A stretch of DNA of 16,839 nucleotides from Chitinophaga pinensis (GCA_945866165.1 CAMBGO010000029.1:1-16839); one strand, 5' to 3'; numbered from the stretch's first letter, positions 7,588 through 15,458 are shown. Made by a program: numbers and translations. The notes: generated by a model not told the origin, from the letters alone.

Positions 7588-9111
7588 ATGGCATTATTAG
7601 ATATCAGACTGCCAAAATCGATTGCAAAAGCCCTGAGAATTCCCCCTAATTCACCCAAAAGACAGCAAATCAGGGTACTAAAAAAGCTTTTGAAAAAAGC
7701 CAAGGACACCCGTTTTGGCCAACACTACCAATTTGCTTCAATTTTAGAAGATAAAAATCCAATAAGTAAGTTTCAAAAAAACATAAAAGCATACGACTAT
7801 AGCAGTCTTTATGCAGAATGGTGGAACTTGACCCTTGCAGGAGAGTCAGATGTGTGCTGGCCTGGGAAAATAAAATATTTTGCCTTAAGCTCGGGCACTT
7901 CAGAATCTGCTAGCAAATACATTCCCGTAACAAAAGACCTTATGAAAGGGAATAGAATTTCTATGGTAAAACAACTTCTATCCCTCAGGAAATACGAAAA
8001 CATCCCTTGGAAGTCCGTTGGCAAAGGATATTTAATGTTAGGGGGGAGCACAGATCTTCAACGGGGACCTGGCTACTTTGCAGGCGACTTAAGTGGTATT
8101 ACAGCTAAAAAAGCTCCTTTCTGGTTTTCGCCATTTTATAAACCGGGGAAAAAAATTGCAAAAACCAAGGACTGGGATAAGAAACTAGAGGCCATTGTTA
8201 AGGAGGCACCAAACTGGGATATTGGATTCCTTGTAGGAATTCCTGCCTGGATTCAAATGTGTGTGGAAATGGTTATCAAACGGTATAACCTAAATCACAT
8301 TCATGAAATGTGGCCTAACCTGGCTTTTTTCTGTCACGGTGGCGTTGCCTTTGAACCATACAAAAAAGGATTTGAAAAATTGCTTGGCAAGCCCCTTACT
8401 TATCTTGAAACATACCTCGCATCTGAAGGTTTCATTGCATACCACGATAGACAATATCATGATGGAATGAAATTGGTTCTCAATGAACACATCTTTTTTG
8501 AGTTCGTACCGTTTGATGAAAATAATTTTGATTCCGATGGAAACATTAAACCCAATCCGGAGGCATTGCTTATAGATCAAGTTGAAACTGAAAGGGATTA
8601 TGCATTACTCATCAGCACCTCTGCAGGTGCATGGAGATATTTGATAGGCGATACCATACGGTTTGTGAATCTTGAGAGAAATGAAATCATTATAACAGGA
8701 AGAACAAAGCATTTCTTAAGCCTGACCGGCGAGCACCTGAGCGTCGACAACATGAATAGGGCTATACAACATGTTAGTGAAAAACTAAACATCAATGTAG
8801 CAGAATTTACTGTAGCAGGTATCCCTGCAGAATTATTTTTTTCACACCACTGGTATATAGGAACAGATGATACTGTTGATCCAACTATTTTTAAAACAAT
8901 GTTGGATGAAACACTCAAGGAAATAAATGATGATTATGCTACAGAAAGAATCAGCGTTTTAAAGGAGATCATTGTTGATATTTTACCTGAAAATAAATTC
9001 ATGGATTTCATGATAAAAAAAGGAAAGGTTGGAGGGCAGCATAAATTCCCGAGGGTATTGAAAGGAGATATTCATCAGGAGTGGGTTGAATTTCTTAAAA
9101 GCGAACGTTAA
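7588..9111 (+). CDS. GH3 (auxin-responsive promoter) family acyl-adenylating enzyme
   Basis: This 507-residue protein belongs to the GH3 branch of the ANL adenylating superfamily. The known plant members activate a carboxylic acid with ATP and join it to an amino acid. Three ATP-binding motifs are visible: SSGTSESASKYIP (101-113), YLASEG (276-281), and WRYLIGDTIRF (349-359) with GRTKHFLSLTGEHL (371-384) behind it. The length is normal for bacterial GH3 proteins. The C-terminal cap domain (about 390-507) includes a lysine-rich stretch, IKKGKVGGQHKFPRV. I use the ATG at 7588; an in-frame TTG nine bases earlier is possible but unneeded. The substrate acid is unknown, and the plant-hormone name should not be taken as function in this organism. 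The gene diverges from the subunit-3 lipoprotein gene across about 145 bases. Confidence 0.93.
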   Translation: MALLDIRLPKSIAKALRIPPNSPKRQQIRVLKKLLKKAKDTRFGQHYQFASILEDKNPISKFQKNIKAYDYSSLYAEWWNLTLAGESDVCWPGKIKYFALSSGTSESASKYIPVTKDLMKGNRISMVKQLLSLRKYENIPWKSVGKGYLMLGGSTDLQRGPGYFAGDLSGITAKKAPFWFSPFYKPGKKIAKTKDWDKKLEAIVKEAPNWDIGFLVGIPAWIQMCVEMVIKRYNLNHIHEMWPNLAFFCHGGVAFEPYKKGFEKLLGKPLTYLETYLASEGFIAYHDRQYHDGMKLVLNEHIFFEFVPFDENNFDSDGNIKPNPEALLIDQVETERDYALLISTSAGAWRYLIGDTIRFVNLERNEIIITGRTKHFLSLTGEHLSVDNMNRAIQHVSEKLNINVAEFTVAGIPAELFFSHHWYIGTDDTVDPTIFKTMLDETLKEINDDYATERISVLKEIIVDILPENKFMDFMIKKGKVGGQHKFPRVLKGDIHQEWVEFLKSER

Positions 9112-9186
9112 AATTCAATACTGATCATCAGATTGATTTCGTCAACACATCTAATTACATAACTTCATTGCTGAAAATCGTTCAAA

Positions 9187-9819
9187 TTGATTGAATCAAT
9201 TATAAAAGGTATTGGACTGGGTCTGTTTCTTGCATTATCTGTAGGTCCAGTGATCATGACTGTTGTTAAGCATAGCGTCAACAACGGTCGTGCTGGCGGT
9301 ATGAGTTTTGTTGGAGGAGTATGGATAAGCGATTTGTTACTAGTATTGGTATCCAATATATTCTCTGGTTTGGTAGTTAAGGCCTTGCTATTTAAATCTG
9401 CAATTGGTTATGTTGGATCGAGTTTCATTATCTCACTTGGTATTTATCATATTTTTTTCAAAAAAGTAACAATCAAAGAATCTGATCCTGACGTACAAAT
9501 TATCTTCAGTAGAAAAGATATGTCTAAAGTGTTTTTCTCTGGTTTTTTAATAAACACCTTAAATCCAAGCGTATTACTATTCTGGTTGCTTAATGCAACG
9601 GCGCTTGCAACAATTCATACTGTTGCGGAAAGAACTGTGATTTTTGGCATCAGTCTTTTTATCAATATGGCCGCAGACACTGCTAAAGTGATGTTGGCAG
9701 CACGGTACAGGAATAGGTTGACTGTTGATACTATAAGCTCAATCAATAAAATTTCAGGCAGTGTGCTTATTTGCTTTGGCCTTTACATTATTTATAAATA
9801 TGTATTTCTACAATCATAA
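9187..9819 (+). CDS. LysE-family translocator/exporter (TTG start)
   Basis: This 210-residue inner-membrane protein has about six hydrophobic segments. It opens with IIKGIGLGLFLALSVGPVIM (5-24), where the GxxxGxxxxxSVGPV pattern is the LysE/RhtB signature, followed by VKHSVNNGRAGGMSFVGGVW (27-46). A conserved SGFLINTLNPSVLLFWL block (118-134) marks the second repeat. The family exports amino acids and related small molecules; the substrate cannot be told here. The start is TTG at 9187: the frame has a TGA stop at 9172-9174 and no other start codon before 9187, and a later start would break the first membrane span. The stop lies five bases before the next gene, so it probably leads a three-gene transcript ending with mtgA. 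Confidence 0.88.
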   Translation: MIESIIKGIGLGLFLALSVGPVIMTVVKHSVNNGRAGGMSFVGGVWISDLLLVLVSNIFSGLVVKALLFKSAIGYVGSSFIISLGIYHIFFKKVTIKESDPDVQIIFSRKDMSKVFFSGFLINTLNPSVLLFWLLNATALATIHTVAERTVIFGISLFINMAADTAKVMLAARYRNRLTVDTISSINKISGSVLICFGLYIIYKYVFLQS

Positions 9820-9824
9820 TTACA

Positions 9825-10373
9825 ATGAAATCAATTTTAATGCTGGTTTCAATTTGCATGTTACTTATGATAAATGCTCATTCCCAAGGGTCTGATATCA
9901 TTACTTTGAAGAAAAAAAATGGCATCACAAAAAAAACGTTTTTTGCTGGTGGTCAAATTCAGTTTATAGATATTTCGGGTTTAGAAGTAAATGGAGTTAT
10001 AAAAAAAATTGCTAACGACAGTATTTACATCAACTTATTCGACACCAGAAGGCAATACACTATCTGGGGTACAAGCTTCTTAGATACAATTGCTGTTTTC
10101 ACTAGCCGATATCATTATAAAGAGATTCGCGAAATCATAAAACCACCAAAAGGATTTGGGTTCGTTAAAAACGGATTGATATTTATTATTAGTGGCGTTG
10201 GCTATGCTTTCTTGCATACGTTCAATGCAATTTACTTAAAGGAAAAAATTGATGGAAAAACAATGGTACTATCAGGTGCAGCAGTATTGACTGGTATTCT
10301 ATTGAAAAAAACACACCACAATTCAATAAGACTTGGGAAACAATATTATCTTCAATACATACCTTTAAAATAA
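9825..10373 (+). CDS. Signal-peptide protein of unknown function between lysE and mtgA
   Basis: This 182-residue protein starts with MKSILMLVSICMLLMINAHSQ, a clear signal peptide with probable cleavage after about residue 20. The mature part has a strand-rich block: DIITLKKKNG, TFFAGGQIQFIDISG, NGVIKKIANDSIYINLFDTR. It reads like a small beta-barrel or SH3-like module. Then YHYKEIREIIKPPKGFGFVK (about 104-123) leads into a hydrophobic stretch NGLIFIISGVGYAFLHTFNAIY and a second one, MVLSGAAVLTGILL. The last residues are basic and aromatic (RLGKQYYLQYIPLK). I do not recognise a named domain. The pattern resembles hypothetical Bacteroidota proteins (recollection, not a search). It is tightly placed between lysE (5 bases) and mtgA (6 bases), which suggests an envelope role (inference). 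Confidence 0.8.
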   Translation: MKSILMLVSICMLLMINAHSQGSDIITLKKKNGITKKTFFAGGQIQFIDISGLEVNGVIKKIANDSIYINLFDTRRQYTIWGTSFLDTIAVFTSRYHYKEIREIIKPPKGFGFVKNGLIFIISGVGYAFLHTFNAIYLKEKIDGKTMVLSGAAVLTGILLKKTHHNSIRLGKQYYLQYIPLK

Positions 10374-10379
10374 ACCAGT

Positions 10380-11051
10380 TTGCTTCGCATCATCAAAAAA
10401 ACAATAATCATTTTATTTGTATTGCAACTTGCATATATCATCTTGCTGCGGTTTACTGGGCCTTTTATAACAATTACTCAATTAGCTGGAATTTTTAAAG
10501 GCAATGGATTCAACAGAGACCATATTTCTATGAATGAAATATCAAGGGAAGGAAAACTAGCTGTAATTGCATCCGAAGACCAGCTTTTTCCAGATCACAA
10601 TGGGTTTGATATTAAAAGTATTCAAAAGGCACTTGCATATAACAAAAGAAAACCTGGGAGGGTTAGGGGTGCGTCAACCATTAGTCAGCAAGTTGCAAAA
10701 AATGTTTTTCTGTGGCAGGGAAGAAGCTGGATAAGAAAAGGTCTAGAAGTCTATTTTACCTTCATGATAGAATTAATTTGGGGGAAGAGAAGAATTTTAG
10801 AAGTATATCTCAACGAAGCAGAAATGGGAAAAGGTATCTATGGAATAGAAGCTGCATCAAAGAAATATTTCAAGCATTCTGCAAAAAAATTAAGTCGTGC
10901 TGAAGCTGCAATGATTGCAGCATGTCTTCCAAATCCAGTTAGGTTTACTGTAAAGCCGATGTCCTCTTTTGTTGCTAAAAAAAAACCTTGGGTAATCAGA
11001 CAAATGGTTAATCTGCAATCAGATACTGATATTCAAAAAATCATCTACTAG
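10380..11051 (+). CDS. mtgA: Monofunctional biosynthetic peptidoglycan transglycosylase (TTG start)
   Basis: This 223-residue GT51 enzyme polymerises lipid II into glycan strands at the periplasmic face of the inner membrane. A basic N-terminus and one membrane anchor (about 8-24, IIILFVLQLAYIILL) precede the catalytic domain. The motifs are IASEDQLFPDHNGFD (63-77, catalytic E66), RGASTISQQVAKNVFL (96-111), KRRILEVYLNEAEMG (136-150, second glutamate E141) and GIYGIEAASKKYF (152-164). No transpeptidase domain follows, which separates it from class A penicillin-binding proteins. Translation must begin at or after the TTG at 10380, because the preceding gene's TAA (10371-10373) is in the same frame and the next ATG (codon 51) lies beyond the anchor. 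The final 11 bases overlap the convergent GT39-type gene. All key residues are present. Confidence 0.93.
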   Translation: MLRIIKKTIIILFVLQLAYIILLRFTGPFITITQLAGIFKGNGFNRDHISMNEISREGKLAVIASEDQLFPDHNGFDIKSIQKALAYNKRKPGRVRGASTISQQVAKNVFLWQGRSWIRKGLEVYFTFMIELIWGKRRILEVYLNEAEMGKGIYGIEAASKKYFKHSAKKLSRAEAAMIAACLPNPVRFTVKPMSSFVAKKKPWVIRQMVNLQSDTDIQKIIY

Positions 11052-12747
11052 GATTAAGATTTTGCAATTTATATGCACGGCTGTTTATAGTAGGTTCAGC
11101 AAAAGAATTACTAATTCCCCAACGAATAATATATTCAGCATAAGTCAATACAGGTAACTTCAAATCAATAATTATTTCATTCCTGCTGCCATCAACTATA
11201 TATGGGGTATTCACCAATATGGGCTTTGATTTGTCGGTTGGATATATAATCATCATTAGTTTTGTGTCTTCACTAAAAGTCCATTTACTTATATCGCTCG
11301 GATAAGAAATTTTCAGGCTACACTTCAGTGAATTACTTTTTAAAACCAACTCGGAAGAATTACTAATACTGATTTGTGAGTATGAATGAAAAGAATCAAT
11401 TTTAGTTGATGCATGATTCAACCTTGGTGTGCTAATAAAGCTATTCATGAATTCAGCATGTTCACTACCAACCAAGAAGACGGTCTTTTTTTGAAGCTGC
11501 TTTTCAAGAGGCCAAAAATTATATCCGCTTCTTCTATACTTATACGTATTTAGTGAGAAGGCTGTATCTCCACTATAAAACCAATATTTTGATGCGCGCT
11601 GATAAGAATTGGTAAAGATAACCGGTAATCCACCTGCCTCCTTTTTGATTTCAGCAGCCCAAGATTTATTTTGATGAAACTCATCCTTTGGAATGAATTT
11701 TACTATAGAAATATCCATCATCATAAAAACCCTCAGAGCAATTAAAATGATTAATGTAAATGGCAATAGACGGTATATCCATTCTGATTTTTTTGGATCA
11801 TTTTTTAAATAGTTATAAGCAAGATATACCAACGGAACAATAATTGGTATTGTCCAATTAACTTCTGTTCTAGTAAAAAATGAACTGATAAAAAACAACA
11901 CATAAAATCCAACTAGCATATACAACATCGTCTTGTCAATTGTTGTTACGGTCTTGTACTTAAATGCCGCCCATATAATTAGCCATCCTATCAAAGGGCC
12001 AGCCATCAAAAGCTGACCAAGTATAAAATCAGAAGTGAAACTCAGCCGATAAGGTGGGGAAACCCTTTCAAATAGTTGGTATTGTATTGAAGGATAATCA
12101 TGTTCAATCTGCCAAAGAAAATGGGGAATGAGTAGTAGAAATGAAAATAATATAACAATATAGGTAGCAGGTTTGGTAAGTAACTTATGATTGGAAAGGA
12201 GGGTAAAAAGAACAACGAGTACTCCATGATACTTACTGTAGATAAGCAAAGCTATAACAACAGATATGGATAGAATTTGAATAATACCTGCATCCTCAAT
12301 AAACTTTTTGTAAACAATAAAAAACAGGACTGTAAAAAAGAAAAGTGGAATATCTGGAACAGCAACAATACCACCAAGTTGGAGCATTAATATGCTCAGT
12401 ATTATAGAATAAAAAAGTTTTTGATTTTCAGGCTTAATTAATTTTTCTAGCAGATAAATTGAAATGGTACTTAATATGACACTAGAAATTCTTACACCAA
12501 GTTCCGAAGGAAAAATAAATGACCCTATTCGAATAAGCAATGCAATCATGGGTGGATGATCGAAATATCCCCAATCAAGAAATCTTGAACAAACCCAGTA
12601 ATACGCTTCATCGTCAAATAATTCAGTTCGCCATGCCTGAAATAGATTTATAATAAATAGTGATGAATAGAATAGTATACGAAAGTTGCGATTACTTAAA
12701 ATAAAATGCTCAGACTTAATAAATGTTTCTGGGGGTTGGGTAGACAT
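11041..12747 (-). CDS. GT-C glycosyltransferase, family 39/ArnT-like, multi-span membrane protein
   Basis: This 568-residue integral membrane protein has many hydrophobic spans in its first ~350 residues and a soluble C-terminal part. Near the N-terminus, LFDDEAYYWVCSR (43-55; D45, D46, E47) followed by WGYFDHPPMIALLIRIG (59-75) is the first extracytoplasmic loop of PMT/ArnT-like enzymes. The acidic pair is the catalytic or metal site of the GT-C fold, and YFDHPP is typical of the PF13231 group. Such enzymes move a sugar from a polyprenyl-phosphate donor onto lipid or protein; donor and acceptor are unknown here. The C-terminal ~200 residues hold beta-type sequence (for example LKCSLKISYPSDISKWTF). 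It starts nine bases after the NadR-like gene on the same strand, so it is probably co-transcribed. Its last 11 bases overlap the convergent mtgA gene. Confidence 0.88.
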   Translation of the reverse strand: MSTQPPETFIKSEHFILSNRNFRILFYSSLFIINLFQAWRTELFDDEAYYWVCSRFLDWGYFDHPPMIALLIRIGSFIFPSELGVRISSVILSTISIYLLEKLIKPENQKLFYSIILSILMLQLGGIVAVPDIPLFFFTVLFFIVYKKFIEDAGIIQILSISVVIALLIYSKYHGVLVVLFTLLSNHKLLTKPATYIVILFSFLLLIPHFLWQIEHDYPSIQYQLFERVSPPYRLSFTSDFILGQLLMAGPLIGWLIIWAAFKYKTVTTIDKTMLYMLVGFYVLFFISSFFTRTEVNWTIPIIVPLVYLAYNYLKNDPKKSEWIYRLLPFTLIILIALRVFMMMDISIVKFIPKDEFHQNKSWAAEIKKEAGGLPVIFTNSYQRASKYWFYSGDTAFSLNTYKYRRSGYNFWPLEKQLQKKTVFLVGSEHAEFMNSFISTPRLNHASTKIDSFHSYSQISISNSSELVLKSNSLKCSLKISYPSDISKWTFSEDTKLMMIIYPTDKSKPILVNTPYIVDGSRNEIIIDLKLPVLTYAEYIIRWGISNSFAEPTINSRAYKLQNLNPSR

Positions 12748-12756
12748 TAAAATAAC

Positions 12757-13311
12757 TTAGGTAGTATAAATGATTTCATTAACCCACTCGATTGCTCCTT
12801 GTGTTCTTTCAGGATCTAGTCCACTTACTTCATACCATGGCACAGATTGGTTGATCAGAATATCCTTATAATAATGATATAAAGTATCACGGGTTTCACT
12901 ATCCGGATACTCTCTTAATTCATCTTTAACCCAAGGAAGATCTGGTTTACAAAGTAAATAACCGTCATATTTTCTTTCGACAATCTGATTTAGTATCCAT
13001 AGATGGCAAGTGTTAAATACAAATTCAGACCATACTTTCATTACATACATATCAGTATCAATAAACAAGATAGGGTTAATCGCAGAATCCCCTTTGATGA
13101 TATCAATTGCTTTGTTCTCCAATTCAATCTGCCCCTTTGCTATCAACAAAAGGTCATCAGTAGAATATGCCATACCATGTTCCAAAAGATATTCCCTTGC
13201 ATACTCTTTGCTGTAAGTCGCTGAAAAATGTGAAGCAAGTTTTTCACACAAAGTGCTCTTCCCTGTTGACTCAGGTCCAATCACGACAAATTTTTTGATC
13301 GGTTTAACCAT
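12757..13311 (-). CDS. NadR-type AAA ATPase, probable nicotinamide riboside kinase
   Basis: This 184-residue protein has a Walker A P-loop, GPESTGKST (12-20), preceded by KKFVVI and followed by LCEKLASHF. Residues YSKEYAREYLLEHG (33-46) match the ribosylnicotinamide kinase domain of NadR, as do the IAKGQIELENKAI and ILFIDTDMYVMKVWSEFVF blocks. It lacks the NadR N-terminal DNA-binding and NMN adenylyltransferase domains, so it is the stand-alone kinase form. The expected reaction is ATP plus nicotinamide riboside to nicotinamide mononucleotide, in the cytoplasm. The best support is its neighbour: it overlaps the upstream pnuC gene by eight bases (ATGGTTAA), which suggests translational coupling of uptake and phosphorylation. 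A thiamine or other nucleoside substrate is less likely given the NadR-like sequence. Confidence 0.9.
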   Translation of the reverse strand: MVKPIKKFVVIGPESTGKSTLCEKLASHFSATYSKEYAREYLLEHGMAYSTDDLLLIAKGQIELENKAIDIIKGDSAINPILFIDTDMYVMKVWSEFVFNTCHLWILNQIVERKYDGYLLCKPDLPWVKDELREYPDSETRDTLYHYYKDILINQSVPWYEVSGLDPERTQGAIEWVNEIIYTT

Positions 13312-13897
13312 TTTTGTGTTGATTGGCTTTTTTTCTCCATTCCTGCAAACCTAGCACTGCAAGTATAAGCAGGATCAGATAATAAATTGATGTTTTTTCG
13401 TAACCCTTTACATAGTATAAAGGTATTGAGGCAATATTGGTAATGATCCACCAAATCCAGCTGTTCACTTTTTTTCTAGCCATAAGCCACATGCCAGTAA
13501 ATGCTGAAGCGGATGCCAATGCATCTGCCCAAGGTATTGCGCCAGGAGCGAATGCATTTTTTATATAGACAAGACTAAAGAAAATAATAACATAAAGAGT
13601 GACAAAAAATAGGATTTCATAAAGCCATTCTGTTGCAGTAGAATTTGTTATGTTAAGAACCTTTAGATTTTGATCATCGCGTTTTAGCCAATTATACCAG
13701 CCGTATAAACTCATACCCGTGTAATAGAGATTTACGACAGCTTCACCATATAGATCTCCTTTTATACTTAAATAAATATAGAAGGTGGTATTGATTAACC
13801 CGGATGGGAATACCCAAACATTTTCTTTTTTTGAAAACCACACAGATATGATTCCAAAGACAATCGCAATAATTTCTATGATGTCAATTGGATTCAT
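13304..13897 (-). CDS. pnuC: Nicotinamide riboside transporter PnuC
   Basis: This 197-residue membrane protein has about seven spans. It opens with DIIEIIAIVFGIISVWFSKKENVWVFPSGLIN (4-35), the family's first helix and loop. YLSIKGDLYGEAVVNLYYTGMSLYGWYNWL (about 42-71) is the central PnuC signature. A C-terminal WIWWIITNIASIPLYYVKGY block completes the substrate site, and the tail (QEWRKKANQHKNG) is basic. PnuC works as a facilitator; net uptake comes from trapping by the kinase, and the NadR-like kinase is encoded next with an eight-base overlap. A PnuT (thiamine) assignment is possible for relatives in Bacteroidota, but the kinase partner argues for nicotinamide riboside. The upstream intergenic stretch shared with the divergent SDR gene (13898-14040) is AT-rich and shows no riboswitch that I can recognise. 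Confidence 0.9.
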   Translation of the reverse strand: MNPIDIIEIIAIVFGIISVWFSKKENVWVFPSGLINTTFYIYLSIKGDLYGEAVVNLYYTGMSLYGWYNWLKRDDQNLKVLNITNSTATEWLYEILFFVTLYVIIFFSLVYIKNAFAPGAIPWADALASASAFTGMWLMARKKVNSWIWWIITNIASIPLYYVKGYEKTSIYYLILLILAVLGLQEWRKKANQHKNG

Positions 13898-14031
13898 TCA
13901 GAAAATAAAAATTGAAAAGATTATAAAAAAATTAAACTAATATCATCAAAGCATTAAGCTTGTGATCAATATTCGGAATTGATTGCTAAATTACGACCGA
14001 TTATAGACTAATACCAAAAGTTATCAGCAAG

Positions 14032-14832
14032 ATTATAAATTCCACTATCCTCATCACTGGCGCCGCTTCTGGAATTGGAAGACTATTGGCAATTGAATGT
14101 GCCAAAAAATTGGCTTCCCATATTATTATACTTGATATTAATGAGCAAGGAGGATTATCAGTATGCGAAGAAATTAAACATCATGGAGCGAAAGCGGATT
14201 TTTTTCAAGTAGATCTTTCATCACTGGAATCAATTAAAAACGGAATATCAAACGTGAACAGCATTGTTGACAAAATTGATATTTTAATTAACAATGCAGG
14301 GATTGTTGTAGGGAAAAAATTTCAAGATCACAGTGATGAAGAAATAACCAAGACAATTAGCGTGAACCTAAATGCCTGCATGATACTAACAAAAATGTTA
14401 TTACCAGGAATGTTGCAAAACGGAAAAGGCCATATAGTAAATATTGCTTCTTCAGCAGGCATGGCTGCATTCCCAACATTATCGGTCTATGCAGCAAGTA
14501 AATGGGGCATGATCGGTTGGAGTGAAAGCCTTAGACTGGAATTAGAAGCTAGTTCAAGTGGTGTTAAGGTTACAACAGTAACACCCTACCTTATAGATAC
14601 AGGCATGTTTGATGGGGTTAAATCTCCAATTATTCCATTACTTAAGCCGCTACGTGTTGCAAAAGATATTGTCAGGTCAATTGAAAAGAACAAGATTTTT
14701 TCAAGGATGCCATGGCTTGTTTACACAATACCTTTTTTCAAGGGTATTTTACCACAACGGACATTTGACTATGTTGTTGGAAAATTATTTGGTGTATACA
14801 AAACAATGGATACATTCAAGGGAAGGCAATAA
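14032..14832 (+). CDS. Short-chain dehydrogenase/reductase with no canonical start codon
   Basis: The frame opens after a TAA at 13987-13989 and holds TILITGAASGIGRLLAIECA from about 14044. TGAASGIG (14056-14079) is the complete NAD(P)-binding motif of classical SDRs. Further on come INNAG, the catalytic serine in NIASSAG and YAASK with the catalytic Tyr and Lys. The protein ends RTFDYVVGKLFGVYKTMDTFKGR, like the membrane-associated retinol dehydrogenase-type (SDR16C) group. No ATG, GTG or TTG lies between 13989 and the motif. The first conventional start, TTG 14086, would delete the cofactor motif and leave 248 residues. I place the start at ATT 14032 (giving IINSTILITG) as the best guess; ATA 14011, ATC 14023, ATA 14035 or ATT 13990 are also possible. 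Substrate is unknown. Family certain, start uncertain. Confidence 0.8.
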   Translation: MINSTILITGAASGIGRLLAIECAKKLASHIIILDINEQGGLSVCEEIKHHGAKADFFQVDLSSLESIKNGISNVNSIVDKIDILINNAGIVVGKKFQDHSDEEITKTISVNLNACMILTKMLLPGMLQNGKGHIVNIASSAGMAAFPTLSVYAASKWGMIGWSESLRLELEASSSGVKVTTVTPYLIDTGMFDGVKSPIIPLLKPLRVAKDIVRSIEKNKIFSRMPWLVYTIPFFKGILPQRTFDYVVGKLFGVYKTMDTFKGRQ

Positions 14833-14861
14833 AGAAATTATAAAGTTGAGTATTATATTAA

Positions 14862-15458
14862 TTACTCAGCCTCTGCAACCACTTCAGTCACTTCCGGTAT
14901 CATACGCTTCATCATTCCTTCAATACCAGATTTCAATGTGATCATGGAAGATGGGCATCCGCTGCAGCTACCTTGAAGCATCAGTGTAACAACACCTTCT
15001 TCAAATTTTTTGAATTGAATTGCACCGCCGTCCATTTCAACAGCAGGCTTAACATAATTCTCAAGCAATTCCTTGATTCTTTTAACCACATCTCCATCTT
15101 CTGATAAAACAATATTTCCTTCAGTTGAAACAGACAGAGGAACTTCATCATCATTCACTACTTGTTTGCCATCTTCCAGGTAATCTTTTAGAAACTGACG
15201 CATGGATGGTTTAATATCCTCCCAATCAGCTTCAGCCGTTTTGGTGAGTGTTACAAAATTGCTTGCTATGAACACGCTTTTAACGAATGGAAAGCTGAAT
15301 AACTCCAATGCCAATGGTGATGGCTTTGCAGATTCAATATCTTGGAAATCAATGCTTTTCCCTGGGTAAAGTAGCTTGTTAGCCACAAATTTCATGGTCT
15401 CCGGATTGGGAGTCATCTCAGTATATATGCTAACGGTTATATTGCCTGTTTTAATCAT
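14862..15458 (-). CDS. Nfu-type iron-sulfur scaffold/carrier protein (NifU-like)
   Basis: This 198-residue protein has two domains. The N-terminal Nfu_N domain (about 8-95) contains IYTEMTPNPETMKFVANK (11-28), LALELFSFPFVKSVFIASNFVTLTK (49-73) and ADWEDIKPSMRQFLKDYL (77-94). The C-terminal NifU-like domain (about 125-195) contains VKPAVEMDGGAIQF (136-149) and LQGSCSGCPSS (161-171), with C165 and C168 as the cluster-binding CxxC. It assembles or delivers [4Fe-4S] clusters to target proteins in the cytoplasm; the radical SAM enzyme in this window is one possible client type, though the link is only general. An exact TAnnTTTG -7 element lies 18 bases upstream of the ATG. It is convergent with the SDR gene (29 bases between stops). 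Confidence 0.93.
   Translation of the reverse strand: MIKTGNITVSIYTEMTPNPETMKFVANKLLYPGKSIDFQDIESAKPSPLALELFSFPFVKSVFIASNFVTLTKTAEADWEDIKPSMRQFLKDYLEDGKQVVNDDEVPLSVSTEGNIVLSEDGDVVKRIKELLENYVKPAVEMDGGAIQFKKFEEGVVTLMLQGSCSGCPSSMITLKSGIEGMMKRMIPEVTEVVAEAE

Noticed and set aside
13003..13224. Two overlapping plus-strand frames of 68-73 residues.
   Set aside because: They lie wholly antisense to the nadR-like kinase gene, whose P-loop and length are convincing.
13965..13983. Inverted repeat ATCAAT/ATTGAT in the pnuC-SDR intergenic region, as an operator or riboswitch stem.
   Set aside because: Six base pairs in AT-rich DNA occur by chance, and no known riboswitch core is visible.
14847..14868. 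Inverted repeat TGAGTA/TACTCA between the convergent SDR and Nfu stops, as a bidirectional terminator.
   Set aside because: There are six AT-leaning pairs over a ten-base loop with no T-tract; too weak to call.
14609..14941. A 110-residue plus-strand frame.
   Set aside because: It overlaps the SDR gene in another frame and the end of the Nfu gene antisense, with no recognisable features.
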